NCBI GenBank assembly: GCA_029004695.1
Contig: JAQVZB010000011.1
Location: 1 to 22,078, forward strand
Length of the DNA stretch: 22,078 bases
Source of the DNA: Bacilli bacterium
Lineage (GTDB): Bacteria > Bacillota_I > Bacilli_A > RF39 > UBA660
Direction of reading: 5' to 3'
Position 1 is the stretch's first letter; every line of letters begins with the position of its first letter. Below the pieces are notes generated by a model. That model was not told where the DNA came from. It searched no databases and was given only the letters and a program-made list of their open reading frames with translations. Below are positions 15,663 through 22,078 of the stretch, piece by piece. The position numbers were made by a program, and so were the translations under genes.

Positions 15663-15691
15663 ATTTTATCATTTTTACTTAAGGCGCGCAA
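15663..15691 (-). promoter_or_regulatory. Promoter of the pgsA-perM operon
   Basis: On the minus strand -35 TTGCGC (15691-15686), 17-base spacer, -10 TAAAAT (15668-15663) with a TGA extension, about 18 bases before the pgsA ATG. The GCGCGC at the -35 stands out in this AT-rich DNA. Confidence 0.5.
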
Positions 15692-15713
15692 TATATATAA
15701 TATTACTATATTT

Positions 15714-16313
15714 TTAACTTATTATTTCGATTTCTAATTCATATGTTATAGAATTATCTAAAATAATTATTTTATTTATCGCATTATTTTGAGTAAAGAT
15801 TGAATAAGCTTTTTTATCTATCGTATAACTATATATTTTTTGATTTTTATTTTGTTTCATTATTGATTCATTTTCATTTATGATATTTACGATATTAGAA
15901 GGAAATATATATAATAAATTAATATCGCGCAAGATAGATTTGTCGATTTTTTCAATATTTTTTTCAATTGAATAAATATTTTCTTGATCAATTTTTATCT
16001 TTTTTATTATGTCATTTTGTTCTAGAGTACCATTAAATACTTTATTTATTATTGTCCCTTCTAGGTAATATTCATCATTAGAAATAATATAATATTTTAT
16101 TTTTAAATTATGATTAACTAAATTAGTTTTCATTTCATTATAAGAAAAATTGTTATCTAATGTTTTATTTTGATAATTTTCAACATTATTTCTACCTGAT
16201 GCAGCTACAATAAAGAAGATTATAAAAAATAAAGCATATCCTCCTAACTTCATTAAGTTTTTATAAATAGGATGATTCCACAATTCTTTAATAGTCGTAA
16301 AGTTTTTTTTCAT
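15714..16313 (-). CDS. Small membrane-anchored protein of unknown function, fmt operon
   Basis: A 199-residue protein I do not recognise. A basic N-terminus (about 1-22), one hydrophobic helix (about 24-38, GGYALFFIIFFIVAASG), then about 160 Asn/Ile/Lys-rich residues with beta-type alternation that should be outside. No cysteine, no lipobox, no sorting motif. Its ATG follows the fmt stop with no gap (TAA-ATG), with a very good ribosome site AAGGAAGTGAG inside the fmt end, so it is translated from the fmt transcript. The topology is like that of the unknown gene ahead of scpA, but I see no clear sequence similarity between them. Confidence 0.75.
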   Translation of the reverse strand: MKKNFTTIKELWNHPIYKNLMKLGGYALFFIIFFIVAASGRNNVENYQNKTLDNNFSYNEMKTNLVNHNLKIKYYIISNDEYYLEGTIINKVFNGTLEQNDIIKKIKIDQENIYSIEKNIEKIDKSILRDINLLYIFPSNIVNIINENESIMKQNKNQKIYSYTIDKKAYSIFTQNNAINKIIILDNSITYELEIEIIS

Positions 16314-17243
16314 TTATCTCACTTCCTTATTAATAAAATTATTTTTATTATAACCATTAAAGAAATCATTTACTTTCATTATATTTTTACCTTTAGGTTT
16401 TATCTTAGTTATCCTTATACCTTTATCACTTGCCATAATAGTAAAACTATCTTTATCAACATTAATGATCTTGCCTATCTTACCTTTGCTTTCAACAATA
16501 TTACAATCAACCACTTTATAATCAATATTATCAACTATAAAATAGGCAAGTGGTTCGGGTGATAAGGCTCTTACTAAATTATAGATTTGTCGAGCCGTTT
16601 TATTAAAATCAATTTTTTCATGTTCTCTTTTGATAATTGGAGCATAAGTTACTAAAACAGGATTTTGTTGTTCTCTATTATTTTTGTGATTTATTATTAA
16701 AGGCAATTCTTTAATAATCATATCTCTTCCTAATAAAGAAAGTTTATTAGATAAACATTCTAAATTATCAGCTTCTTCTATTTTTATCGATTGTTTAGAT
16801 ATAATATCCCCACTATCCATTCCTTCATCCATATACATAATAGTAATACCAGTTTCTTTTTCATCATTTAAGATAGCATGATGAATTGGAGCTCCACCTC
16901 GATACTTTGGTAACAGCGATGCATGAATATTTATGCATCCTAAACGAGGATATTCAATTAATTCTTTAGGTATTATTTGCCCATAAGCACAAGTAATAAT
17001 TATATCAGGCTTTTTATCAATAATTTCTTGATAATCTTTTTTGATATTTGCTGGACTATAAACCGGAATCTTTTCTTTTAAAGCTAATTCTTTTACTGGG
17101 CAAGGTGTTAATATTTTTTTTCTTCCTTTATAAGCATCAGGACTAGTAACTACCAAAATCACTTCAGTATTTTCAATTAATGATTTTAAAATCGGAACAC
17201 TAAATTGCGGCGTTCCCATAAATATTACTTTAAGTTTTTTCAT
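16314..17243 (-). CDS. fmt: Methionyl-tRNA formyltransferase
   Basis: Transfers a formyl group from 10-formyltetrahydrofolate to initiator Met-tRNA. A 309-residue protein of normal length. The N-terminal Rossmann domain starts KVIFMGTPQFSVPIL and carries the catalytic Asn-His pair in INIHASLLPKYRGGAPI and the Asp of MYMDEGMDSGDI; the C-terminal OB domain (about 205-309, KTARQIYNLVRALSPEPLAY) binds the tRNA acceptor. The ribosome site AGGTGA is 4 bases before the ATG. It is usually next to def or priA, neither of which is here. It is followed directly by a small unknown membrane protein gene in the same operon. Confidence 0.97.
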   Translation of the reverse strand: MKKLKVIFMGTPQFSVPILKSLIENTEVILVVTSPDAYKGRKKILTPCPVKELALKEKIPVYSPANIKKDYQEIIDKKPDIIITCAYGQIIPKELIEYPRLGCINIHASLLPKYRGGAPIHHAILNDEKETGITIMYMDEGMDSGDIISKQSIKIEEADNLECLSNKLSLLGRDMIIKELPLIINHKNNREQQNPVLVTYAPIIKREHEKIDFNKTARQIYNLVRALSPEPLAYFIVDNIDYKVVDCNIVESKGKIGKIINVDKDSFTIMASDKGIRITKIKPKGKNIMKVNDFFNGYNKNNFINKEVR

Positions 17244-17261
17244 AGCATCACCTACTTAATA

Positions 17262-17267
17262 AGTATA
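17262..17267 (-). promoter_or_regulatory. Possible -10 box of the fmt operon
   Basis: Minus strand TATACT, about 19 bases before the fmt ATG and just past the nrnA terminator. No acceptable -35 is found, so this is weak. Confidence 0.35.
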
Positions 17268-17279
17268 CAACAATTAAAT

Positions 17280-17309
17280 AAAAAAACCTATATTATATTT
17301 TATAGATTT
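17280..17309 (-). terminator. Probable intrinsic terminator after the nrnA-like gene
   Basis: Minus-strand RNA AAATCTATA - 8-base loop - TATAGGTTT, nine pairs with one U-G, followed by TTTTATTT. The stem is AT-rich and so weak. The nrnA stop codon (17302-17300) is at the base of the loop. Confidence 0.55.
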
Positions 17310-18265
17310 TCTTTATATTCTTTACATGCTTCATCTAATTCTTTAAATAAAAGATCGATGTCGGCAATTTTTTTTATTCTTGCACCTGATGCATATTTAT
17401 GGCCCCCACCATTATATTTCATCGCTATTTCATTTATAATAGGTCCTCTACTCCTAATATTTACTTTATGTAACTCTTGTCTTTCGTCATATGAAACGAA
17501 TGCCCAAGCATATAATTCTTTTATATAATTGAAATTATTAACCATATTTGAAGCTGATGAAGAATCTACTTTATATTCTTTAATAACCTCATCAGTTAAT
17601 TTTATATAACCAAAACCATTTTCCGTAATGCTCATATTTAATGTTATATAAGATTGAAATTTCACTTCATTTAATGGTCTTTCATATAATTTATTATATA
17701 ATTCCATTAAATCTAAATTATATTTTGCAATTAATTTACTAACTAATTCTAAAGATTTATAAGTTGTTGTTGGAACTAGAAAACGATCACTATCAGCAAT
17801 TACACCTAAAAATAAATTAGATGCTATTTCTTTATTCATTTTCAAATTCGTATTTTCAATTAATTCAATAATCAATTCACAAGTTGAACTAGCATTTTCT
17901 CTAACATATTCTATTTCACTAAATTGTTCTTCAACGGGATGATGATCAATTTTAATAACTTTTTTATAATTTTCATATTTTACTCCATCTAATCTAGACT
18001 TATTAGGTAAATCAACAATTATTAGTAATGAATCTTCGAGTAAATTATCATCTATTTTATCTAAAATACCAAAATACTTAAATCTAGCTACCGGAGTTCC
18101 TACGGCATATACTTTCTTTTTAGGAAAAGTTAATTTAATAGCATCTCTTAAGGCAATTTGGCTTCCAACCGCATCAGGATCTGGTCCGATATGACGAGCT
18201 ATGATTATCGTTTCATGTTGTTTTATTTCTTTATAGATTTTTTTAAATATTTCTTTAGCTCCGAT
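17300..18265 (-). CDS. nrnA: DHH/DHHA1 phosphoesterase, NrnA-like oligoribonuclease/pAp phosphatase, apparent ATC start
   Basis: Degrades nanoRNAs and 3'-phosphoadenosine 5'-phosphate; some relatives cleave cyclic dinucleotide products such as pApA. Translation from an ATC at 18265 gives 321 residues, the normal NrnA length (Bacillus 313). It holds IIIARHIGPDPDAVGSQ (about 20-36, metal Asp residues), VDLPN, the DHH motif in IKIDHHPVEEQ (near 115) and the DHHA1 motif YNGGGHKYASGA near the C-terminus. No ATG, GTG or TTG occurs in frame before a TTG at 17875, and starting there would remove the whole catalytic DHH half. A perfect Shine-Dalgarno AAGGAGG (18282-18276), overlapping the ackA stop, lies 10 bases before the ATC, and an in-frame TAA directly precedes it. 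So either ATC is a rare start, or one base differs from an original ATG. Operon with ackA. Confidence 0.85.
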   Translation of the reverse strand: MGAKEIFKKIYKEIKQHETIIIARHIGPDPDAVGSQIALRDAIKLTFPKKKVYAVGTPVARFKYFGILDKIDDNLLEDSLLIIVDLPNKSRLDGVKYENYKKVIKIDHHPVEEQFSEIEYVRENASSTCELIIELIENTNLKMNKEIASNLFLGVIADSDRFLVPTTTYKSLELVSKLIAKYNLDLMELYNKLYERPLNEVKFQSYITLNMSITENGFGYIKLTDEVIKEYKVDSSSASNMVNNFNYIKELYAWAFVSYDERQELHKVNIRSRGPIINEIAMKYNGGGHKYASGARIKKIADIDLLFKELDEACKEYKENL

Positions 18266-18283
18266 TTAAATCAGGCCTCCTTC

Positions 18284-19462
18284 TTATTTTATTAGAGTAT
18301 AAGTATCTAATGCAATCATTAATTCTTCGTTAGTAGGTATTACATATACTGGTACTTTAGAATCATCTGCCGATATTAATTTTTCTTCACCACGAATATT
18401 ATTTCTATTTTCATCGATTTTTATGCCTAAAATGTTTAATTTATCAATTATTTGTTTGCGGACAGCTATTCCATTTTCACCAAGACCAGCTGTAAATATA
18501 ATAGCATCTGCTCCTTCTAATTCAACATAATATTTCGCAATATATTCAACTACTCTATTTACATATATATTTTGCGCTAAAAGACATCTTTCATCGCCTT
18601 TTTCAATACCAGCTTCGACATCTCTTGAATCTGATGATACTCCACTTAATCCTAATAAGCCACTTTCTTTATTCAAAATATCATCTATCATTTCAGCACT
18701 TATACCTGTTTGCTTCATAATATAAGTAACGATTGTTGCATCAATATCACCAGAACGCGTACCCATCATTAGTCCCGCATTAGGAGTAAATCCCATTGAA
18801 GTGTTAATACATTCGCCATTTTTGACAGCTGAAATACTACCTCCATTACCAATGTGACATGTAATTAATTTTAAATCATTTCTTTTCATAATTTCACTAG
18901 CTCTTAAAGTTATATATTTATGACTAGTGCCATGAAAGCCATATCTTCTAATGTTATATTTAGTATACCATTCATAAGGTACAGGATAAATATAATTTTC
19001 TTTGGCAATTGTTTGATGAAATGCCGTATCGAACACTAATGTTTGCGTAGCATTTTTAAATACTTCCATAGCTGCTTTAATAGCTACTATAATAGGAGGA
19101 TTATGAAGCGGCGCTAAGCATGATAAATCTTCGACTATTTTAATATTTTCATTAGTAGCAATAACGGTCTTATTAAAATATGGCCCGCCTTGAACTGTTC
19201 TATGCCCTATTCCTTCAACTTCATTTAAATTATTAATAATTTTATTATTCATTAATTCTTTTATTAATATTTCAAAAGCATCTTTATGATTTTTAAGATC
19301 CATTTCACTTTTAAATTTATCACCTTTTAATTTGATTGTATAAAAAGAATTTTTCAAACCGATTCTTTCAAATACGCCACTTATTAATTCTTTTTCTTCT
19401 GGCATCTCAAATAAAGTAAATTTTAAAGATGATGATCCAGCATTTACACTTAATATTTTCAT
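18284..19462 (-). CDS. ackA: Acetate kinase
   Basis: Converts acetyl phosphate and ADP to acetate and ATP, the substrate-level ATP step of fermentation. The ASKHA fold starts at KILSVNAGSSSLKFTLF, with the PROSITE-type signatures VNAGSSSLK and GFTPNAGLMMGTRSGDID; catalytic and binding residues lie in GIGHRTVQGG (Arg), LAPLHNPP, FDTAFH and GFHGTSH. The His of the common GHRVVHGG is Gln here. The true start is probably ATG 19462 (392 residues), because GGGTGAAG lies 5 bases ahead; the upstream in-frame ATG at 19474 has no ribosome site and coincides with the predicted transcript start. pta is not next to it. It is followed by the nrnA-like gene, whose ribosome site overlaps the ackA stop. Confidence 0.97.
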   Translation of the reverse strand: MKILSVNAGSSSLKFTLFEMPEEKELISGVFERIGLKNSFYTIKLKGDKFKSEMDLKNHKDAFEILIKELMNNKIINNLNEVEGIGHRTVQGGPYFNKTVIATNENIKIVEDLSCLAPLHNPPIIVAIKAAMEVFKNATQTLVFDTAFHQTIAKENYIYPVPYEWYTKYNIRRYGFHGTSHKYITLRASEIMKRNDLKLITCHIGNGGSISAVKNGECINTSMGFTPNAGLMMGTRSGDIDATIVTYIMKQTGISAEMIDDILNKESGLLGLSGVSSDSRDVEAGIEKGDERCLLAQNIYVNRVVEYIAKYYVELEGADAIIFTAGLGENGIAVRKQIIDKLNILGIKIDENRNNIRGEEKLISADDSKVPVYVIPTNEELMIALDTYTLIK

Positions 19463-19478
19463 TTCTTCACCCATAGTA

Positions 19479-19484
19479 ATTATA
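19479..19484 (-). promoter_or_regulatory. -10 box of the ackA-nrnA operon
   Basis: A perfect TATAAT on the minus strand, directly after the T-run of the preceding terminator. The -35 region would fall into that terminator hairpin and is poor. The predicted start is near 19472, which supports the downstream ATG at 19462 as the ackA start. Confidence 0.5.
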
Positions 19485-19485
19485 C

Positions 19486-19515
19486 AAAAAAAAAGATAGT
19501 TTTACTATCCTTTTT
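19486..19515 (-). terminator. Intrinsic terminator of the desulfurase-thiI-small ORF operon
   Basis: Minus strand AAGGATAGT-AAA-ACTATCTT with one G-U pair, followed by a run of nine or more T. It begins directly at the stop codon of the 54-residue ORF. Confidence 0.85.
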
Positions 19516-19678
19516 ACTTTTTTTCTTTAAACTTGATACAATTTTTAGGTTTATGAGCCTGTTTAAAGACATCAATTTTATCTTTGTGATTCAAATTAAC
19601 TCCATATTCATTTAAATATTCATGTAAAGATCTTTTTTGATTATTTAATGTATTATGATTATAACCTTTTAATATCAT
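19514..19678 (-). CDS. Small basic protein of unknown function at the end of the thiI operon
   Basis: A 54-residue open frame from ATG 19678 to TAA 19514, not similar to anything I know. It has a good ribosome site (AAGGTGAT, 5 bases before the ATG, the same form as at thiI, fmt and rlmN), starts 33 bases after the thiI stop, and ends exactly at a strong terminator, so it is very likely a real gene. The sequence is Lys/Asn/His-rich (starting MILKGYNHNTL, then LHEYLNEYGVNL), probably helical in the first part, has one Cys at 47 in PKNCIKF and a basic tail. No membrane segment. A link with tRNA 4-thiolation is suggested only by position. Confidence 0.7.
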   Translation of the reverse strand: MILKGYNHNTLNNQKRSLHEYLNEYGVNLNHKDKIDVFKQAHKPKNCIKFKEKK

Positions 19679-19711
19679 AAGTATCACCTTATTAATATTA
19701 TGGGTTAAATT

Positions 19712-20893
19712 TTATAAAATATTATCAAATTTATTATTTTCTTGTAATATTTTTATTATTTCAATATTTTTTAAAGCTTCATTAATTAATTCTTCATAAG
19801 GAATTAAATTTTCATATTCTTCAACTAATTTTGAAATAGGATTAATAATAGGATGCTTAGGTACAAATATCGTACAACAATCTTCATAAGGTAGAATTGA
19901 TATATCATAAGTTTTAATCTTTTTAGCTATATCTATTATTTCTATTTTATCAAAACAAGCTAGAGGTCTTAATACTGGTATTTTAACTACTTCATTAATA
20001 ACATTCATGCTTGTTAAAGTTTGACTAGCTACTTGACCTACTGATTCACCATTTATTAAAACTTTAGCATTTATTTTATAACTTAATCTTTCACTAATTC
20101 GATACATCATTCTTCTCATTATAGTAATCATATATTCATGAGGACAATTTTTATAAATAGCTTCTTGAATATTAGTAAAATTGACAATGTGAACTTTTAC
20201 ATAGCCACTATATTTAGACAATTCTCTGGCTAAAGATAAGACTTTATTTTTAGCATTTAAACTAGTATGAGGAGGACTTTCAAAATAAACAGCTTCGATT
20301 CTTATACCTCTTTTTAAAGCATAATAGCCCGCAACTGGTGAATCTATACCACCACTTAACATTAATAAACCTTTGCCTAAAGTACCTACTGGGTATCCCC
20401 CAATACCTTTTACTTTTTCAAAATAAAGATAACTTTTATTAAATCTTATTTCGATATTTATATTAAGCTCAGGATTATGGACATCGACTTTTTTATCTTT
20501 AAATTTATTTAAAATAAGCGATCCTAATTTTTTATTTATATCCATACTATTAATAGGATAATTTTTATCACTTCTTTTAGCATTTACTTTAAAAGTTTTA
20601 AATTCTTTATCTTTAAGTATTTTTATTAAATTATCACTTATTAATTCTAAATTATTATTACCTAATTCATAAGCGATATTTATTTCATGAATTCCAAAAG
20701 TATTAGAAAGCACTTCTATAACTTCTTCATAATTTTCAGTATAAATAAACATTCTACCTTTATCAAAAATAATTTCATGATTAATATTTATTAAGGTCTT
20801 TTTGATATTATCTTTTAAAATATTAATAAAAAAAGAAATATTATCTTTTTTAGTAGTTAATTCTCCATATTTAATAATTATTATTTTTCTCAT
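19712..20893 (-). CDS. thiI: tRNA 4-thiouridine synthase ThiI
   Basis: Makes s4U8 in tRNA by adenylating U8 and accepting persulfide sulfur. The 393 residues contain an N-terminal ferredoxin-like and THUMP RNA-binding region (about 1-165), the PP-loop ATP site LSGGIDSP (179-186) and a C-terminal PP-ATPase domain with ESPPHTS and a Cys pair at 339-340 (PYEDCCTIFVPKHP) at the place of the essential cysteine. The C-terminal rhodanese domain of the enterobacterial protein is missing, as in Bacillus, where a dedicated cysteine desulfurase (NifZ) supplies the sulfur. That fits the gene just upstream. The ribosome site TTAGGTGAT lies 4-5 bases before the ATG. The thiamin function cannot be judged. 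Confidence 0.96.
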   Translation of the reverse strand: MRKIIIIKYGELTTKKDNISFFINILKDNIKKTLININHEIIFDKGRMFIYTENYEEVIEVLSNTFGIHEINIAYELGNNNLELISDNLIKILKDKEFKTFKVNAKRSDKNYPINSMDINKKLGSLILNKFKDKKVDVHNPELNINIEIRFNKSYLYFEKVKGIGGYPVGTLGKGLLMLSGGIDSPVAGYYALKRGIRIEAVYFESPPHTSLNAKNKVLSLARELSKYSGYVKVHIVNFTNIQEAIYKNCPHEYMITIMRRMMYRISERLSYKINAKVLINGESVGQVASQTLTSMNVINEVVKIPVLRPLACFDKIEIIDIAKKIKTYDISILPYEDCCTIFVPKHPIINPISKLVEEYENLIPYEELINEALKNIEIIKILQENNKFDNIL

Positions 20894-20901
20894 TTTATCA
20901 C

Positions 20902-22023
20902 CTAATTAAGATTACTTAATTTATTATAAATACCTTCAAAAGCATTTAAAAAAACACTAATTTCTTCATTACTTGTTAAATGAGATAAACTAATTCTTAA
21001 GGTTGTTAAAGCTCTTGTTTTATCTTTATAAATATTTAATACTGCAGCGCTTATTTTACCACTTGAACAAGCCGTATTAGAACTAACATATATTTCATGC
21101 TTTTCTAAAGCATGAATAAAAGTTTCGGGTTTAATATCCATCAAACTAATATTCAAAATATGAGGAATAGAATATTTAGTTTTATTAGTTAATATTTTGG
21201 GATATTTTTGTAAAGTTAAACATATCTTATCATTCATTTTCATTACTTTAGCTTCTTTTTTGCTTAAATCACTTATCGCAATTCTTAAAGCTTTAGATAA
21301 AGTTACAATAAGATTTAATGGTGGAGTTCCTGGTCTTAAAATTTCATTTGATCCATACATTATAGGTTTTAAATTAATACTATTTTTTTTATATAAAGCC
21401 CCTATTCCTCTAGGCCCATATATTTTATGAGCACTAAAAGAAGCTAAATCAACATCATTTAAAATAACGGGAACTTTTCCTATGGCTTGAGTCATATCAC
21501 TATGGAAGATAATATTAGGATTTTCTTTATTAATAATTTGTTTAATAGTTTTGAGTGGTTGTCTTATTCCTAATTCACTATTAACAGCACATATACTTAC
21601 TAAAATAGTATCTTTAGTAAGTAGTTTTTTTAAATCTTCAAAATCAATAACTCCATCGGAGTCATTATTTACATAATCAATTATAAAACCATTTTTCTCT
21701 AAATATTTGCATATACCATATATAGATTCATGTTCTAATTTTGAAACAATTATTCTGCTACCTTTTTTACCACAAGAAAGAGCGGTTCCTATTAAAGCTA
21801 TATTATTTGACTCTGTAGCACCACTTGTTATTATTAATTCTTTATTGTTAATTTTAAAAATTTCACATATTTGTTTTAAAGCCTCATTTAGCAATTCTTT
21901 CGACTTTGTTCCTAAACTATGTAAACTATTTGGATTTCCAAAATAATCTTTGGTTACTTTATTATAACTATCTAGTATTTCTGGCAGTACTGGAGTAGTA
22001 GCTGAATAATCTAAATAAACCAT
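20902..22023 (-). CDS. Cysteine desulfurase (NifS/NifZ/IscS-like)
   Basis: A PLP enzyme that removes sulfur from cysteine as an enzyme-bound persulfide. From ATG 22023 it has 373 residues. Seen are VYLDYSATTPV at the start, the SGATESNN turn, the HSDMTQAIGK Asp/Gln pair that contacts PLP, the PLP lysine in SAHKIYGPRG (Lys200) and the catalytic Cys319 in SSNTACSSG, in the short-loop form with Ser next to Cys typical of NifS/IscS group I. The frame could extend to GTG 22032, but AGGTGATAAGC places the ribosome site directly ahead of the ATG, overlapping that GTG. It is the first gene of the thiI operon, so it is probably the ThiI-dedicated desulfurase (NifZ type). General Fe-S supply is also possible since no isc/suf gene is visible. 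Confidence 0.94.
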   Translation of the reverse strand: MVYLDYSATTPVLPEILDSYNKVTKDYFGNPNSLHSLGTKSKELLNEALKQICEIFKINNKELIITSGATESNNIALIGTALSCGKKGSRIIVSKLEHESIYGICKYLEKNGFIIDYVNNDSDGVIDFEDLKKLLTKDTILVSICAVNSELGIRQPLKTIKQIINKENPNIIFHSDMTQAIGKVPVILNDVDLASFSAHKIYGPRGIGALYKKNSINLKPIMYGSNEILRPGTPPLNLIVTLSKALRIAISDLSKKEAKVMKMNDKICLTLQKYPKILTNKTKYSIPHILNISLMDIKPETFIHALEKHEIYVSSNTACSSGKISAAVLNIYKDKTRALTTLRISLSHLTSNEEISVFLNAFEGIYNKLSNLN

Positions 22024-22041
22024 GCTTATCACCTAGCATTT

Positions 22042-22070
22042 ATTATAAACTATTGAAAGTAAAAAGGCAA
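22042..22070 (-). promoter_or_regulatory. Promoter of the desulfurase-thiI operon
   Basis: On the minus strand -35 TTGCCT (22070-22065), 17-base spacer, -10 TATAAT (22047-22042), about 19 bases before the ATG at 22023. Confidence 0.7.
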
Positions 22071-22078
22071 AAAAATCA

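Noticed and set aside
16272..16562. Plus-strand frame opposite the fmt end
   Set aside because: Antisense to fmt and the following gene; AT-rich composition alone explains it. The same holds for 1303-1509, 4867-5124, 9410-9613, 12166-12405, 15197-15385, 17205-17528, 21197-21430 and 21707-21946.
17300..17875. Truncated nrnA pseudogene starting at TTG 17875
   Set aside because: The frame is open and conserved for another 130 codons upstream with the DHH active site; only the start codon is unusual.
18284..19462. Gln in place of His in the acetate kinase GHRVVHGG motif as a sign of an inactive enzyme
   Set aside because: That position is not the catalytic arginine and varies in active homologues; the other motifs are intact.
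1..22078. CRISPR array, insertion sequence, prophage, att sites, tandem repeats or riboswitch
   Set aside because: No repeated units, transposase, integrase or recognisable aptamer was seen on either strand.

Overview
The window is about 22 kb of strongly AT-rich bacterial chromosome with almost every gene on the minus strand; only lexA is on the plus strand. The gene content is that of a low-GC Gram-positive (Bacillota/Bacilli-type) bacterium: ScpA/ScpB, a PASTA-domain Ser/Thr kinase with its PP2C phosphatase, Bacillus-type LexA with a Bacillus-type SOS box, and a NifZ-ThiI pair. TGG is used for Trp and TGA is used as a real stop (scpA, prpC, the perM-like gene), so this is not a code-4 Mycoplasma or Spiroplasma. 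The PASTA kinase suggests a walled cell. The small compact genes and AT-richness fit uncultured gut Bacilli of the RF39 type, but that placement is inference.

Layout in plus coordinates (most genes read right to left): a partial MazG-like pyrophosphohydrolase (1-287) and tRNA-Leu(CAA) (319-404); scpB, scpA and a membrane-anchored protein of unknown function (421-2584), one operon with ATGA overlaps; a large surface protein with a SipW-type signal anchor (2851-4431) and its own promoter carrying a perfect dyad; miaB (4584-5987); an unknown 542-residue membrane protein (6041-7669); the lexA control region (7670-7996), which also encodes an unlisted 45-residue membrane peptide divergent from lexA; lexA (7997-8617); an operon rlmN-prpC-prkC-rsgA-rpe (13583 down to 8627); pgsA and a PerM/AI-2E family protein (15645 down to 13704); fmt and a small membrane protein (17243 down to 15714); ackA and a full-length nrnA-like DHH phosphoesterase that seems to begin with ATC (19462 down to 17300); and a tRNA 4-thiouridine operon, cysteine desulfurase-thiI-54-residue ORF (22023 down to 19514).

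The genes are mostly housekeeping: chromosome segregation, tRNA/rRNA modification, initiator-tRNA formylation, ribosome assembly, acetate/ATP metabolism, phospholipid synthesis and cell-wall signalling. The most interesting items are the SOS-controlled micro-membrane-protein facing lexA, in the genomic position held by the division inhibitors YneA (Bacillus) and SosA (Staphylococcus) but with a different, much shorter sequence; the nrnA-like gene without a canonical start codon behind a perfect Shine-Dalgarno sequence; and a recurring arrangement in which the stop codon lies inside the intrinsic terminator hairpin.
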